Shown here: positions 9,340 through 18,627 of the stretch, one piece after another
How the letters are laid out: each line of letters opens with the position of its first letter
How positions within the stretch are numbered: the first letter of the stretch is position 1
Source: Anaeromassilibacillus sp001305115
GTDB lineage: Bacteria; Bacillota; Clostridia; Oscillospirales; Acutalibacteraceae
Length of the DNA stretch: 64,000 nt
Assembly: GCA_042854365.1 (NCBI GenBank)
Contig: AP031437.1
Span: 1-64,000, forward strand
Reading direction: 5' to 3'
Translations under genes and position numbers: made by a program
Notes under the pieces: model-generated
Seen by the model: the letters and a program-made list of their open reading frames with translations, nothing else
Told to the model about the DNA's origin: nothing
The model's database searches: none

Positions 9340-9672
9340 ATGGCAAAGTACGAAAGAACTCTGACGGGAGATTTTCAAGAAGTGTTGTCCTTTCTGGAAC
9401 GAACGATTCAGGCAAGCGGAGGATTTCTTCATTTTGTAGATGGGACCGACTGCGATCTGGGCAATACACGGATCGCCGTACGCGTTTATGACCGCTATTA
9501 TATGCGCAATAACAGCCGTGCCAGTTTGACTCTGACCGTCGTCGGCTGTGGAAACACCGTGACCGTTTCTGCGATCGGCGCCGGTGGTGGAACCGGGATG
9601 CTTTTCCATTTGGATTGGGGTACGGAGGAAGACATCGTCCAGATTGTGGAACAGAGCCTCGAGCGTTTTTAA
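9340..9672 (+). CDS. DUF6054 family protein
   Basis: A 110-residue soluble protein without signal peptide or membrane segment. The pattern (MAKYERTLTGDFQEVLSFLE ... CDLGNTRIAVRVYDRYY ... VSAIGAGGGTG) matches what I recall of the DUF6054 family in Clostridia, which has no assigned function. The ATG at 9340 is preceded by GGAGGGGACGCA. It stands alone between a repeat region and the third YcxB-like gene. Confidence 0.75.
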   Translation: MAKYERTLTGDFQEVLSFLERTIQASGGFLHFVDGTDCDLGNTRIAVRVYDRYYMRNNSRASLTLTVVGCGNTVTVSAIGAGGGTGMLFHLDWGTEEDIVQIVEQSLERF

Positions 9673-9723
9673 CGCGAAATTTGCCTTGATCGTTGGATTG
9701 AGCAGATGTCTTGATTCTATAGA

Positions 9724-9732
9724 TGGTATAAT
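9724..9732 (+). promoter_or_regulatory. Extended -10 promoter element before the third YcxB-like gene
   Basis: TGGTATAAT is an extended -10 box at 9724-9732. No good -35 hexamer is seen at 17 bases, which is tolerated with an extended -10. It would drive the gene starting at 9883 with a leader of about 145 nt. Confidence 0.4.
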
Positions 9733-9882
9733 TAATATAAATATATACTGCTTGTAATTAAATCGATTAGCAATTGACCAGGATTTAAACTTAAGAGTTG
9801 GTGAGCGTTGCTTCTTCGGCTCAAATGTAAACGTGTATACACGCTTCGATTCATCCGGCAGCAACGCCAGCTTGGAGGACGC

Positions 9883-10434
9883 ATGGAACAACAGGAACCG
9901 CTGCTTTCGGTCAGCTTTTTACCGACAAAACAAGATTATGCCGACTATCAACTGGCTGCATGCCATGCAGCTGCATCGCCCGGGGAGCGCCTGTTTTTGC
10001 GCGCGTCCGGATTTGTACTGGTGGTGGCTGGATTTGTACTCTGCCTGTTCTTTGGGGTGGGAAACCCGCAAAATATGGTGTTTTTCTCCCTTTTGGTATT
10101 GCTTGGGTTGGCTGTGGGATTTTTTCACGATTCCATTGAACCGCTCTTTGTGCGCAGCCGGGCACAGTCGTTTTACGATCATGCCGGGGAACGTATGACG
10201 GCGCAGTCCCTGTTCTTTTTTACAGACCATGTGGTGGTAAAATCCGATCGCTATGCGGCCTCTCTTCCCTATTCCATGTTGTCCGTTTGGGAGGATGAGC
10301 GGGTGGTTTTGTTGCAGCTGGGTCCGGGGGAAGCGCGGTATGTCCCAAAGAGATCTCTTTCTCCGGAGGAGTCCAAAACGCTGCAAAAATTGTTTCAAAA
10401 TGCCGGAAAAAACGGACCGGAACGCCTTGAATAG
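9883..10434 (+). CDS. YcxB-like membrane protein (third of three)
   Basis: A 183-residue protein with two transmembrane helices (about 42-61 and 66-86) and a C-terminal YcxB-like domain that is the clearest of the three: ERMTAQSLFFFTDHVVVKSD, LPYSMLSVWEDERVVLLQLG, then YVPKRSLSPEE. The ATG at 9883 follows CTTGGAGG. Terminated just before gyrA. No function can be assigned. Confidence 0.75.
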   Translation: MEQQEPLLSVSFLPTKQDYADYQLAACHAAASPGERLFLRASGFVLVVAGFVLCLFFGVGNPQNMVFFSLLVLLGLAVGFFHDSIEPLFVRSRAQSFYDHAGERMTAQSLFFFTDHVVVKSDRYAASLPYSMLSVWEDERVVLLQLGPGEARYVPKRSLSPEESKTLQKLFQNAGKNGPERLE

Positions 10435-10562
10435 CCGGCGGGCAGTGGTTGATGGTTTGAATGGTTGAAAAGGCAAGCGGCCATTTTTGGGGGCGAGTCA
10501 GCCGGGAATTCGGGAGTGCCGACGTGTTTGCGGCAGTTCTGTGGGATTTGGAACACTCTATG

Positions 10563-10598
10563 CGAGGGAATTTTATGATCCCTCCCTCGTTTATTTTT
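10563..10598 (+). terminator. Terminator before gyrA
   Basis: CGAGGGA (10563-10569) pairs with TCCCTCG (10583-10589), followed by TTTATTTTT. It separates the YcxB-like gene from gyrA, so gyrA is probably transcribed from its own promoter or by read-through. Confidence 0.7.
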
Positions 10599-10653
10599 AT
10601 AAAGCGATCCCTGCGGATCGCCGTAGGCTCGAAAGAAAGGATTGGTTTCTAAA

Positions 10654-13194
10654 ATGCAAGACATGCAGGAAAACGATCGCATTATTAACGTGGATCTCGA
10701 AAAGGAGATTAAAAAGTCCTTTTTGGATTATTCGATGTCGGTCATTGTATCGCGTGCGCTGCCGGATGTACGCGATGGCTTAAAACCCGTGCATCGCCGC
10801 ATCCTTTACACGATGTATGAGAACGGGCTCAATCCCGAAAAGCCCTATCGCAAGTGTGCGGATACCGTCGGCTCGGTTCTGGGCCGGTACCATCCGCACG
10901 GCGACGCCTCTGTATACGATGCATTGGTGCGTTTGGCGCAGGATTTTTCGATGCGCTATATGCTGGTGGACGGCCACGGCAACTTTGGTTCCGTGGATGG
11001 CGACCCGCCTGCGGCCTATCGTTATACGGAAAGCCGTATGAGCAAGGTTGCGGTCGAGATGCTACAGGACATCGACAAGGAAACCGTCGATTTCATGCCG
11101 AACTATGACGACCGCTTGAAAGAGCCGGTTGTGCTGCCGAGCCATTTTCCGAACCTGTTGGTCAATGGGTCCACCGGTATTGCAGTCGGTATGGCGACCA
11201 ATATTCCACCGCACAATATGGGGGAGGTCATCGACGGCATGTGTTGCCTGATCGACCACCCGGACGCATCGCTCGATGAGTTGATGCAGTACATCAAAGG
11301 GCCGGATTTCCCCACCGGCGCAATCATCATGGGGCGCGCGGGGATTCGCGCGGCCTATGCAACGGGGCGCGGACGCATCACAGTGCGCGCGCGCGCAGAG
11401 ATCGAGGAGGAAAAAAACGGCCGGTTCAGCATCATTGTGACGGAAATTCCGTATCAGGTGAACAAGGCGCGTTTGATTGAGAGCATCGCCACGCTTGTCA
11501 AAGAGAAGCGTATTGACGGCATTTCCAACGTCGAGGATCACTCGGACCGCCAGGGGATGCGCATTGTGATTACGGTCAAGCGCGACGCCTCCCCGCAGAT
11601 CGTTTTGAATAAGCTCTATACGTTCACACAGATGCAAACGACCTTTGGCGTCATCATGCTGGCCATTGTCAATGGCGAGCCAAAGACGTTGACGCTCCGG
11701 GAGATTTTGCAGAATTACATCGACTTCCAGGAGGATGTCGTCACACGCCGCACGCGTTTCGAGCTTAAGAAGGCGGAAGACCGCGCACACATCCTGGAAG
11801 GCCTCCAGGTTGCTGTCGATTTCATCGACGAAGTGGTTTCGATCATCCGTACATCCAAAGACCGTTCCCAGGCGCGGCAGCGCATGACCGAGCGGTTCGG
11901 CCTGGACGACGTACAGACACAGGCGATTGTGCAGATGCAATTGGGCGCATTGACCGGGCTGGACCGCCAGAAGTTGGAGGACGAACTGGGCGCGCTGCAT
12001 GTGAAAATTGCCGATCTGAAGGACATCCTTTCCAACGAGAGCCGTGTGCTTGCCATTGTCAAGGAAGAGGCGCTCGCAGTGAAGGAAAAGTTTAACGATG
12101 AGCGCCGGACCGAGATTGCAGCGATCAGCGGCGAAGTGGACATCGAAGACCTGATTCCCGAGGAAGAATGTGTACTCACACTGACCAACTTCGGCTATGT
12201 CAAACGGCAAAAGACGGATACGTACCGTACCCAGCGGCGCGGCGGGCGTGGGGTCTCCGGCATGACGCGGCGCGAAGAGGATGTGGCAACCGAGATGTTC
12301 GTCATCAACAGCCACGATTATGTGATGTTCTTTACCGACTTGGGGCGTGTTTACCGCCTAAAGTGTTATGAAGTGCCGGAGGGGGCCCGCACCAGTAAGG
12401 GCATGAACATCGCCAACCTATTGCCGATTTCCCAGGATGAGCGGGTCACTTCGATGATCCGTGTACCGGAGTTCGACGAGGATCGTTATCTGGTGATGGT
12501 CACGCGCAATGGCGTCATCAAACGCACACCTCTTTCCGCATTCCAGACCACCCGCAAAGGCGGCGTAATCGCCATCGATCTCGATGAGGGCGACGAACTC
12601 AGCTGGGTACGTCTGACCGACGGCAGCGACGACCTCCTGGTTGCAACGAAGAAGGGCATGGCAATCCGTTTCCATGAGAGCGATGTGCGTGCCATGGGCC
12701 GCGCGGCCCGCGGCGTCAAAGCCCTGACGCTCAGGCAGGGGGATTGCGTGGTCGGGATGAGCGTTGTGCGTGAAGGCGGCCTGGTTTTGACGGTCAGTGA
12801 GACTGGATATGGGCGTCTCTCTTCTATTGACGATTACCGCGTCCAATCCCGCGGAGGAAAAGGCCTGCTCAACTACCATGTGGAGAAGTACGGCGATGTA
12901 GCTGCCATCAAAGTGGTTGATTTGGAGGACGACATCATCTTGATTGCATCCGACGGTGTCATTATCCGCATTCGCGCAAACTCCATCCGTGAATGTGCAC
13001 GTCCCAGCAAGGGGGTGCGCGTCATGCGCCTGACAGAAGGCAGCCAGGTGGTTACTCTGGCGCGGACAGCCCATGAGGACGACGAAGACCAGGATGAATT
13101 GCCGGAGGATGACGGCGACGGCGGAGACGATGAAATAATGGATGCGACAGAGGCCGAGGAGGATTCGGCGCAGGAGAATCACCATGAAGAATAA
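10654..13194 (+). CDS. gyrA: DNA gyrase subunit A
   Basis: The DNA cleavage and rejoining subunit of gyrase, 846 residues from the ATG at 10654; a TTG at 10642 and an ATG at 10663 are other possible starts, and the nearest Shine-Dalgarno (AAAGG, 10636-10640) fits 10654 loosely. The catalytic tyrosine lies in AAYRYTES (Tyr124). The GyrA box QRRGGRG near the beta-pinwheel is intact, and the protein ends in a long acidic tail as in many gyrases. In the quinolone-resistance region, the position equivalent to E. coli Ser83 is Ala (HPHGDASVYD). It overlaps the following lipoprotein gene by 11 bases. Confidence 0.97.
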   Translation: MQDMQENDRIINVDLEKEIKKSFLDYSMSVIVSRALPDVRDGLKPVHRRILYTMYENGLNPEKPYRKCADTVGSVLGRYHPHGDASVYDALVRLAQDFSMRYMLVDGHGNFGSVDGDPPAAYRYTESRMSKVAVEMLQDIDKETVDFMPNYDDRLKEPVVLPSHFPNLLVNGSTGIAVGMATNIPPHNMGEVIDGMCCLIDHPDASLDELMQYIKGPDFPTGAIIMGRAGIRAAYATGRGRITVRARAEIEEEKNGRFSIIVTEIPYQVNKARLIESIATLVKEKRIDGISNVEDHSDRQGMRIVITVKRDASPQIVLNKLYTFTQMQTTFGVIMLAIVNGEPKTLTLREILQNYIDFQEDVVTRRTRFELKKAEDRAHILEGLQVAVDFIDEVVSIIRTSKDRSQARQRMTERFGLDDVQTQAIVQMQLGALTGLDRQKLEDELGALHVKIADLKDILSNESRVLAIVKEEALAVKEKFNDERRTEIAAISGEVDIEDLIPEEECVLTLTNFGYVKRQKTDTYRTQRRGGRGVSGMTRREEDVATEMFVINSHDYVMFFTDLGRVYRLKCYEVPEGARTSKGMNIANLLPISQDERVTSMIRVPEFDEDRYLVMVTRNGVIKRTPLSAFQTTRKGGVIAIDLDEGDELSWVRLTDGSDDLLVATKKGMAIRFHESDVRAMGRAARGVKALTLRQGDCVVGMSVVREGGLVLTVSETGYGRLSSIDDYRVQSRGGKGLLNYHVEKYGDVAAIKVVDLEDDIILIASDGVIIRIRANSIRECARPSKGVRVMRLTEGSQVVTLARTAHEDDEDQDELPEDDGDGGDDEIMDATEAEEDSAQENHHEE

Positions 13195-13831
13195 ATGGAT
13201 TGCCCTCCTGTTGGCGGCGGCCCTAGGGTTCACCGCGCTGGTGGGATGTACAGGGGAAAATGAGAAGGAGGAACCGGATCATCCGGTCTCCTCTTCCAGT
13301 TCTTCCGCGGAGGAAAGCGTCCCGGAAACGCCGGTCCCCGGAGGGGAATCTTCCACGCCTGTGCCGGGAAATCCGGTGGAGCCTGCTCCGGAGCCACCGG
13401 AGAGCAGCCCGGGACAGGTATTGCCTGTGGAGACGGAAAATCCGAATTTTGATGAGAAATTTCAGGACAACCCGATCGACAAAGCGTATATCCAGGACAA
13501 CAATCAAGCGATTTCCAACAAAGATATGGTGGAAGTCTCCGAAAAATATGCGGGGATTTGGCGCGAAGAGGTCGCTGCCGCCTACGATGCACTTTTGGAG
13601 AAGGTGACCGACGAGCGCAAGGAAACCTTGAAGAAGGAACAGCAGGCATGGAGCGACGGCACAGAGGCAGCTTTGCAGGAATTCCATGACGATGCACAGG
13701 CAGTCGGCGGGAGTATGGCTCAGGTTGATGAAGCTAGCCGGGTGATGGACTACTACCGTGGCCGGGCTGCGACGCTTTACGAGGAGTTATATGCGCTCGA
13801 TCCGAATTATACCTATCATTTTGCTGGATAA
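13184..13831 (+). CDS. Lipoprotein with LprI/DUF1311-like domain
   Basis: A 215-residue secreted lipoprotein: basic N-terminus, hydrophobic segment and lipobox ALVGC with the lipidated Cys at 22. A long low-complexity Ser/Pro/Glu linker follows, then a C-terminal helical domain of about 90 residues (KYAGIWREEVAAAYDALLE ... KKEQQAWSDG ... VDEASRVMDYYRGRAATLY) that resembles DUF1311/LprI, a family including lysozyme-inhibitor-like proteins. The ATG at 13184 (AGGAG 8 bases upstream) lies inside the end of gyrA, implying translational coupling. Confidence 0.75.
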   Translation: MKNKWIALLLAAALGFTALVGCTGENEKEEPDHPVSSSSSSAEESVPETPVPGGESSTPVPGNPVEPAPEPPESSPGQVLPVETENPNFDEKFQDNPIDKAYIQDNNQAISNKDMVEVSEKYAGIWREEVAAAYDALLEKVTDERKETLKKEQQAWSDGTEAALQEFHDDAQAVGGSMAQVDEASRVMDYYRGRAATLYEELYALDPNYTYHFAG

Positions 13832-14223
13832 TGATTTCGGATCGATCGTCGAGTCTGTATCCAGATTTCAAGTATCGTCCGCGCCCCTGTCTGTCGCAGG
13901 GAAAAGGTCGATTTTCGTGGCAATACGATAAAATCCTAATAGTATAATTTTTTTAATAATTATACTATTAGGATGATTTCGAAAAAGTTTTTCTTTCTAT
14001 AGTGCATCGCTAGGGATATTTCCTCGAAATGAAAAGGCGATTGTGTAGGAAGAACGGTTCAATAAGGGGCCATTCGGGCGAAAAAAGTGTAATGAGAAAC
14101 CTCGATCGATCAACTTTTAGTATTATCAACCGAGTTTTCAACAATGTGATTATTTTATCAAATACTATAAGTCGTATATTATAATAATAATACGATTTGT
14201 ATAGATAATAAGGAGGCCGGGCA
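13832..14223. other. Gene-free spacer with a perfect AT-rich hairpin
   Basis: A 392-bp stretch without a supported gene. It contains a perfect 17-bp inverted repeat at 13933-13949 and 13958-13974 (arm sequence ATCCTAATAGTATAATT) around an 8-nt T-rich loop, and further AT-rich DNA up to the NUDIX gene. The hairpin could be a bidirectional terminator or an operator. Confidence 0.7.
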
Positions 14224-14769
14224 ATGAAATTGATAGAAAAGCAGTTGAGCCGTACCGATATCTACAAGGGGCGAATCATTGAGGTTGCTGTGGACGATGT
14301 AGAACTGGAAAATGGCGCAAAGGCTAAACGGGAATTGGTCATGCATCCCGGCGGGGTTTGCGTTGCGGCGCTGACCGATCAGGACGAAATGCTTTTTGTC
14401 CGGCAATTCCGCTATCCTTACCGAGAGGTCGTTTTGGAGGCGCCGGCAGGTAAGTTGGAGCGCGGCGAAGACCCCTTTGAAGCTTGCAAGCGTGAACAGC
14501 GGGAGGAAACCGGGACCACGGCGGATACTTATTTAAACCTGGGAGTGCTTTACCCTACGCCCGGTTACTGCGACGAGATCCTACATCTCTATGCTTGCCG
14601 CATCACAGGGTATGGGGAATCCCACTTGGATGAGGATGAATTTTTGGAGGTCGAGCGCATTCCATTGCAGAAGGCGGTCGAATTGGTAATGGATAATACC
14701 ATCAAGGATGCCAAGACGCAGGTGTTGGTTTTAAAGGCTGCTCTCCTGGTGGAGCAAAAAAAGATATAA
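14224..14769 (+). CDS. nudF: NUDIX hydrolase, ADP-ribose pyrophosphatase type
   Basis: A 181-residue NUDIX protein of the ADP-ribose pyrophosphatase group (ADP-ribose to AMP plus ribose 5-phosphate). The NUDIX box runs from GKLERGEDP to REQREETGT and keeps the metal-binding REx2EE glutamates. The PAGKLE lead-in and the GYCDEILHLYAC segment fit the NudF/YqkG group. The ATG at 14224 follows AAGGAGG. It is flanked by AT-rich hairpins on both sides and looks like a single-gene unit. Confidence 0.88.
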   Translation: MKLIEKQLSRTDIYKGRIIEVAVDDVELENGAKAKRELVMHPGGVCVAALTDQDEMLFVRQFRYPYREVVLEAPAGKLERGEDPFEACKREQREETGTTADTYLNLGVLYPTPGYCDEILHLYACRITGYGESHLDEDEFLEVERIPLQKAVELVMDNTIKDAKTQVLVLKAALLVEQKKI

Positions 14770-14804
14770 CAAATTGTATAAATTATAATTTTTATACAGT
14801 TTGT
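14769..14804 (+). terminator. AT-rich hairpin after the NUDIX gene
   Basis: ACAAATTGTATAAA pairs with TTTATACAGTTTGT (one wobble) around a short loop, directly after the stop codon. It probably ends the transcript, although the stem is AT-rich and no long T run follows. Confidence 0.5.
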
Positions 14805-15009
14805 CAAATCTTATATAGCTGGAAAAGGCAGAAACCGATGGGGTTCCCGTCGGTACTGCGGTCAAAAGATCTGTTCCGTTTTGTGATACAGAACCGTACG
14901 CACTTAAGAAATATTCTGAGAAATGGTTGTTTGATTAGGGAAGTCCGCTGGATGGCACTAGGCTGATTTTTTCAGAGTAGGCGGAACTGGCATTTTTGAG
15001 GAAATGACG

Positions 15010-15621
15010 ATGAAACGATTGTTGCTGGTATCGATGTTTGAAAAGATTTCTCATCGATTACAGGAGATAGAACTCGAATTTCATAACAAGACGGTCACCT
15101 ATATTCCCACAGCAAGCCTTGTGGAGGATACAGGAGATTGGATCTCGCTTGAAAAAATGCATTTACAGCGCATGGGCTTGGCCGTCGATGAGCTGGATAT
15201 TTCCAAGTCTTCTTATGAGACAATCCAACAGACTCTACAAAAAAACGACCTGATTTATATAGCGGGTGGAAATACCTTCTTTCTCCTGCAGGAATTGAAG
15301 CGTACGGGCGCGGATCGATTGATTGCAGAGGAGGTCAACCGGGGAAAGCTCTATATTGGAGAATCCGCGGGGGCGATTGTGACCGCACCGGATATTGGAT
15401 ATTCGGCAGCAATGGACGACCGGGAAAAAGCGCCAAAACTGAAGGAGGACTCCGGCCTGCATCTGATCGATTTTTTCGTCCTTCCACATGCGGGAAATCC
15501 CGCGTTTCAGGAGGCCGTGGAAGAAATTTTGCGAAATTACGCATCCTCTCTGGATTTAAAAGTGATAAGCGACCGTCAGGCGCTCTTTGTTGCGGACGGC
15601 CGTATAGAAATTCTGGAATAA
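15010..15621 (+). CDS. Peptidase E-like protein (peptidase family S51)
   Basis: A 203-residue protein of the S51 fold, which includes aspartyl dipeptidase PepE and cyanophycinase. The nucleophilic serine lies in GESAGAIV, preceded by the typical YIAGGNTFFLL segment and followed by FVLPHAGN. I take the ATG at 15010, with GAGGAA 7 bases upstream, rather than the ATG at 15004. PepE-type hydrolysis of Asp-X dipeptides is the likeliest activity, but substrate cannot be read from the sequence. It appears monocistronic. Confidence 0.8.
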   Translation: MKRLLLVSMFEKISHRLQEIELEFHNKTVTYIPTASLVEDTGDWISLEKMHLQRMGLAVDELDISKSSYETIQQTLQKNDLIYIAGGNTFFLLQELKRTGADRLIAEEVNRGKLYIGESAGAIVTAPDIGYSAAMDDREKAPKLKEDSGLHLIDFFVLPHAGNPAFQEAVEEILRNYASSLDLKVISDRQALFVADGRIEILE

Positions 15622-15623
15622 AG

Positions 15624-15728
15624 AAAACTGCGCAGTCACAAAGCGCTGTAGGAAGAAAGGACGGCCCGGCCTTTACTTGTTCGGGAGGCGTTTCTTACCA
15701 CGGCGCTTTTTTCTGCGCAGTTTTTTAT
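15624..15728 (+). terminator. Long-loop inverted repeat ending in a T run
   Basis: AAAACTGCGCAG (15624-15635) is the exact complement of CTGCGCAGTTTT (15713-15724), with about 77 bases between the arms and a T6 run ending in TAT. It probably terminates the S51 gene; the long loop is unusual and may form an additional structure. Confidence 0.5.
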
Positions 15729-16103
15729 TTGATAGGTACCAAAAGGAGTGCTTTTCATCCGGTGAAGATCTTTTTGCTCCTTCCGGGTCAGAAACGATGG
15801 AATTGGCAATCCAATGGCGTTCTTGGAACGGAAGATTCCACTCTCAAAGGGGTAAAACCTTTAAAAGGACGCATTTCCAAACGGGCAAACGGAAAAACAT
15901 CAAACCAACCAGAAATACGCCCATTCCATCAACGGAAGAACCTACAGAAAGGAATTTTTAAAGGTTGGCGGATTCCGTTGCGCCTTTTGTCTTATGGAAA
16001 ATAGATACTTTCCCATAGGGGGCAAATACATATGGGAAACGGGCATTGGGCAATAGGGGGATTCTAACGTTATCTGCGGGCCTGGCTGTCAGGAACCATC
16101 CTT
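15729..16103. other. Gene-free region
   Basis: About 375 bp with no supported gene, RNA or repeat. Short open frames exist here but have no ribosome site or recognisable protein. Confidence 0.6.
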
Positions 16104-18374
16104 TTATTTCTTATATTTGGTGATGTCACAGCAACAGACCAAGGCGGCTGGTTCATTTCGCCATGGGATCAAGGAGGCATCGGCTAACAGCCAAGAATTC
16201 AAAAGAGGCTGGTAGATTTCTAAGACGAGGCTATTTTGCGTTTCAGAAAGGCGCTGGACAGGACAATCCGCACAGGGGTAACCCTGTTGAAAAAAAGATT
16301 CGTAGCAACGTTTTCCAATGCAGGCATTTGGGAAGATAGAACTCAGCCCGCGATTGATATAGAGCAGTTCAAACGATTTGGGATCGACCAGATAAATCCA
16401 GGAGTTCTGATTGTCCAACATGGTGCAGAGGGACTCCTGTGCCTGCATGGCCTTTTGTTGTGCGCGGTGTTTCAAAAGGAAAACGCTGAGAATCTCCGAT
16501 ATAAAGGCCAGCGCATCCACTTGATCCTGTGTCCAAAAACGGTTGATCGAGCAGTCGTCAAAGCCCACAAACCCCTGAAAGACCCCGTTGTCATAAATTG
16601 CGCTTTGTAAGAGCGATTTGATCCCCTGCGGGGCTAAGATGGCATAGGGTTCCTCTTCCAAGGAACAGATGTCCCGGCAGTAGAAAATCCCATCTTCATT
16701 GAAATTGTCAAGGTAGCGGTTGTTCAAATCTTCTTCGTAAGAGATGGACTGTAAATTTTCAATTTGAGGGGAGATTCCTTCATTGCACCATTCAAAGGTA
16801 TTGCAGCAGTGGGTTCCGTCCTCGCTGTTTTCAAAGATATAAGCGCGGCTGACGTTGAATTTCTTCCCCACCATTTCCAGGATGGATTGTACAGCGGTCT
16901 CGACATCATGGGCTTGGTAGAGAATACGGAAGCAATGCTCTGCCAAGCGGTCGAGCAAGCCGTCTGGCTCATCGGAATCGATCTTCCCTCCGATGTATGA
17001 GACTGGCTGGGCTGTTGTGCGCAAAAAAGTCTCCGTTGTGGAGGATGTATCGTATGCATGATATTGATTTTTGCCATTCTTTTTGGCTTGATACAGCGCC
17101 AAGTCGGCATTGTGATACAATTCCTTGAAACTTTTCCCATGCAACGGATAGACCGCAGCCCCGACGCTACAGGAAAGGTGGATGGTCGGCGAATTTTCGG
17201 TACCATTGTTTACCGTCTGGATTTTCTCCAATTCATGAATAACCTGTTCCGCCTTTTTTTGCAGGATGGAAGTGCCCTGTAAATGTTCCATGAAGATGAT
17301 AAATTCATCCCCGCCAATGCGTCCGACGATGTCGGTGCTGCGGAATTGTTTTTTGATTCGTTGCGCTGCTTCGATCAGGATGGCATCGCCAAAGAGATGC
17401 CCCATGCTGTCATTGATCTGCTTGAAATTATCCAAATCGAGAATCATCAATGCGGAACAGCTGTGTTCATCCAGGGATTTTAGATGTTCTTCAATGCGCT
17501 TTTGGGATGTCCCCTTATTGTACAGACCAGTCAGGGAATCGTGCTGGGCAATCTCCAGCAGTTTTTCCGCCTGCCGCTTCTCATTGTCGATATCGATTAA
17601 AACACCGATCGCATGAATGGGATGGTTGGCCTGGCTGATCTGTGCGGTCAGACGTGCGCGGCACCAGAGGTACCGGTCGTCCGCCGTACGGATGCGTAGC
17701 TCCATATCCGCATAGTGCGACCCCTTTCGGATGGAATATAAGGATTCCACTACACGGGCTTGATCGTCAGGATGAATGTGGGAATCCCCTCGAAGGATAC
17801 GCGTCAAGATCTTTTCCTGCGAAGGCATATAGCCAAATTTGCGTTCCCACTTTGGCGAGCAGATGAATGAGTCGGTTTCAATGTTCCATTCGATGATAAT
17901 GTCATCGGTTTGGTCCATGATGATCTGATGTCGTTCGAGACTGAGGCGCAGTCTTTCTTCAAGATTTTTGCTCTCTGTAATGTCCGCTAAAATACAGCAG
18001 TAGGTATCCGGTTCACCAATCTGACGGGTCAGACGGCCCTGCTCCAAAATCCAGAGGGTTTGTCCATTGCAGTGTTTGACCCGGTATTCCAAACGATGGT
18101 CTTTTCCCGTGCCGCTTTGTCGCAATAAGGATTCCATCACAGCGGCGCGGTCACGTGGGTCGATCATCTCTAAAAATTTATTTTGAAATTTTCGTTGAAT
18201 ATCCTCCGTCGTATAGCCAAACAGGTTTAAAAAGCCCCGGCTGACATCCAAAATGGTCCAACCGGTATCTGTATAACAGCGAAAAATCCCACCGGGAATT
18301 TCACTGCTCATCAGGTGGACTTCGCCCGGCTGTACAGAACGGCCCAATGAATCGGGAGACAGGTGATCTGCCAT
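16104..18374 (-). CDS. PAS-PAS-GGDEF-GAF diguanylate cyclase
   Basis: A 756-residue cytoplasmic sensor that probably makes cyclic di-GMP. Order: PAS (about 25-135), PAS with PAC (about 145-265), GGDEF domain (about 280-440), a GAF-like domain (about 465-640) and a C-terminal PAS-like segment with a CxxC-containing stretch (YPCADCPVQRL). The active-site motif is IGGDEF, and RSTD five residues before it matches the RxxD inhibitory site, so product feedback is likely. No transmembrane segment. I use the ATG at 18374, which follows AAAGGGGAG, rather than an in-frame start 19 codons upstream. Confidence 0.88.
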   Translation of the reverse strand: MADHLSPDSLGRSVQPGEVHLMSSEIPGGIFRCYTDTGWTILDVSRGFLNLFGYTTEDIQRKFQNKFLEMIDPRDRAAVMESLLRQSGTGKDHRLEYRVKHCNGQTLWILEQGRLTRQIGEPDTYCCILADITESKNLEERLRLSLERHQIIMDQTDDIIIEWNIETDSFICSPKWERKFGYMPSQEKILTRILRGDSHIHPDDQARVVESLYSIRKGSHYADMELRIRTADDRYLWCRARLTAQISQANHPIHAIGVLIDIDNEKRQAEKLLEIAQHDSLTGLYNKGTSQKRIEEHLKSLDEHSCSALMILDLDNFKQINDSMGHLFGDAILIEAAQRIKKQFRSTDIVGRIGGDEFIIFMEHLQGTSILQKKAEQVIHELEKIQTVNNGTENSPTIHLSCSVGAAVYPLHGKSFKELYHNADLALYQAKKNGKNQYHAYDTSSTTETFLRTTAQPVSYIGGKIDSDEPDGLLDRLAEHCFRILYQAHDVETAVQSILEMVGKKFNVSRAYIFENSEDGTHCCNTFEWCNEGISPQIENLQSISYEEDLNNRYLDNFNEDGIFYCRDICSLEEEPYAILAPQGIKSLLQSAIYDNGVFQGFVGFDDCSINRFWTQDQVDALAFISEILSVFLLKHRAQQKAMQAQESLCTMLDNQNSWIYLVDPKSFELLYINRGLSSIFPNACIGKRCYESFFQQGYPCADCPVQRLSETQNSLVLEIYQPLLNSWLLADASLIPWRNEPAALVCCCDITKYKK

Positions 18375-18500
18375 TTTGGATTCTCCCCTTTCGTAAAAAA
18401 TGTCCCATGCATACGAATCTGCAGTGGACAAAAAAGGACGGATGTGCGCAAAAAATGCGGAGAGATCGTCCGAGCATGTTTGAAAAAAATCTTTATTTTT

Positions 18501-18529
18501 ATTATACTGTCTGATTCTATATAAGTCAA
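18501..18529 (-). promoter_or_regulatory. Sigma-A promoter of the diguanylate cyclase gene
   Basis: On the minus strand, TTGACT (18524-18529) and TATAAT (18501-18506) are separated by 17 bases, close to consensus. The leader to the start codon is about 120 nt. Confidence 0.75.
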
Positions 18530-18627
18530 AAAGAAATATAAAAATTCTTGTACGTTTCTAGAATCTACCATGAAAGAGGAAAATATGGTATACTGAACCG
18601 GTGAACAGCGGCTTGGAGGGAGTAAAA

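Noticed and set aside
11062..12315. Minus-strand open frame of 417 codons within gyrA
   Set aside because: Antisense to a conserved gyrase gene; no protein features.
15677..16004. Short plus-strand frames between the S51 gene and the cyclase
   Set aside because: No ribosome site, no recognisable protein, and the first lies inside the terminator loop.
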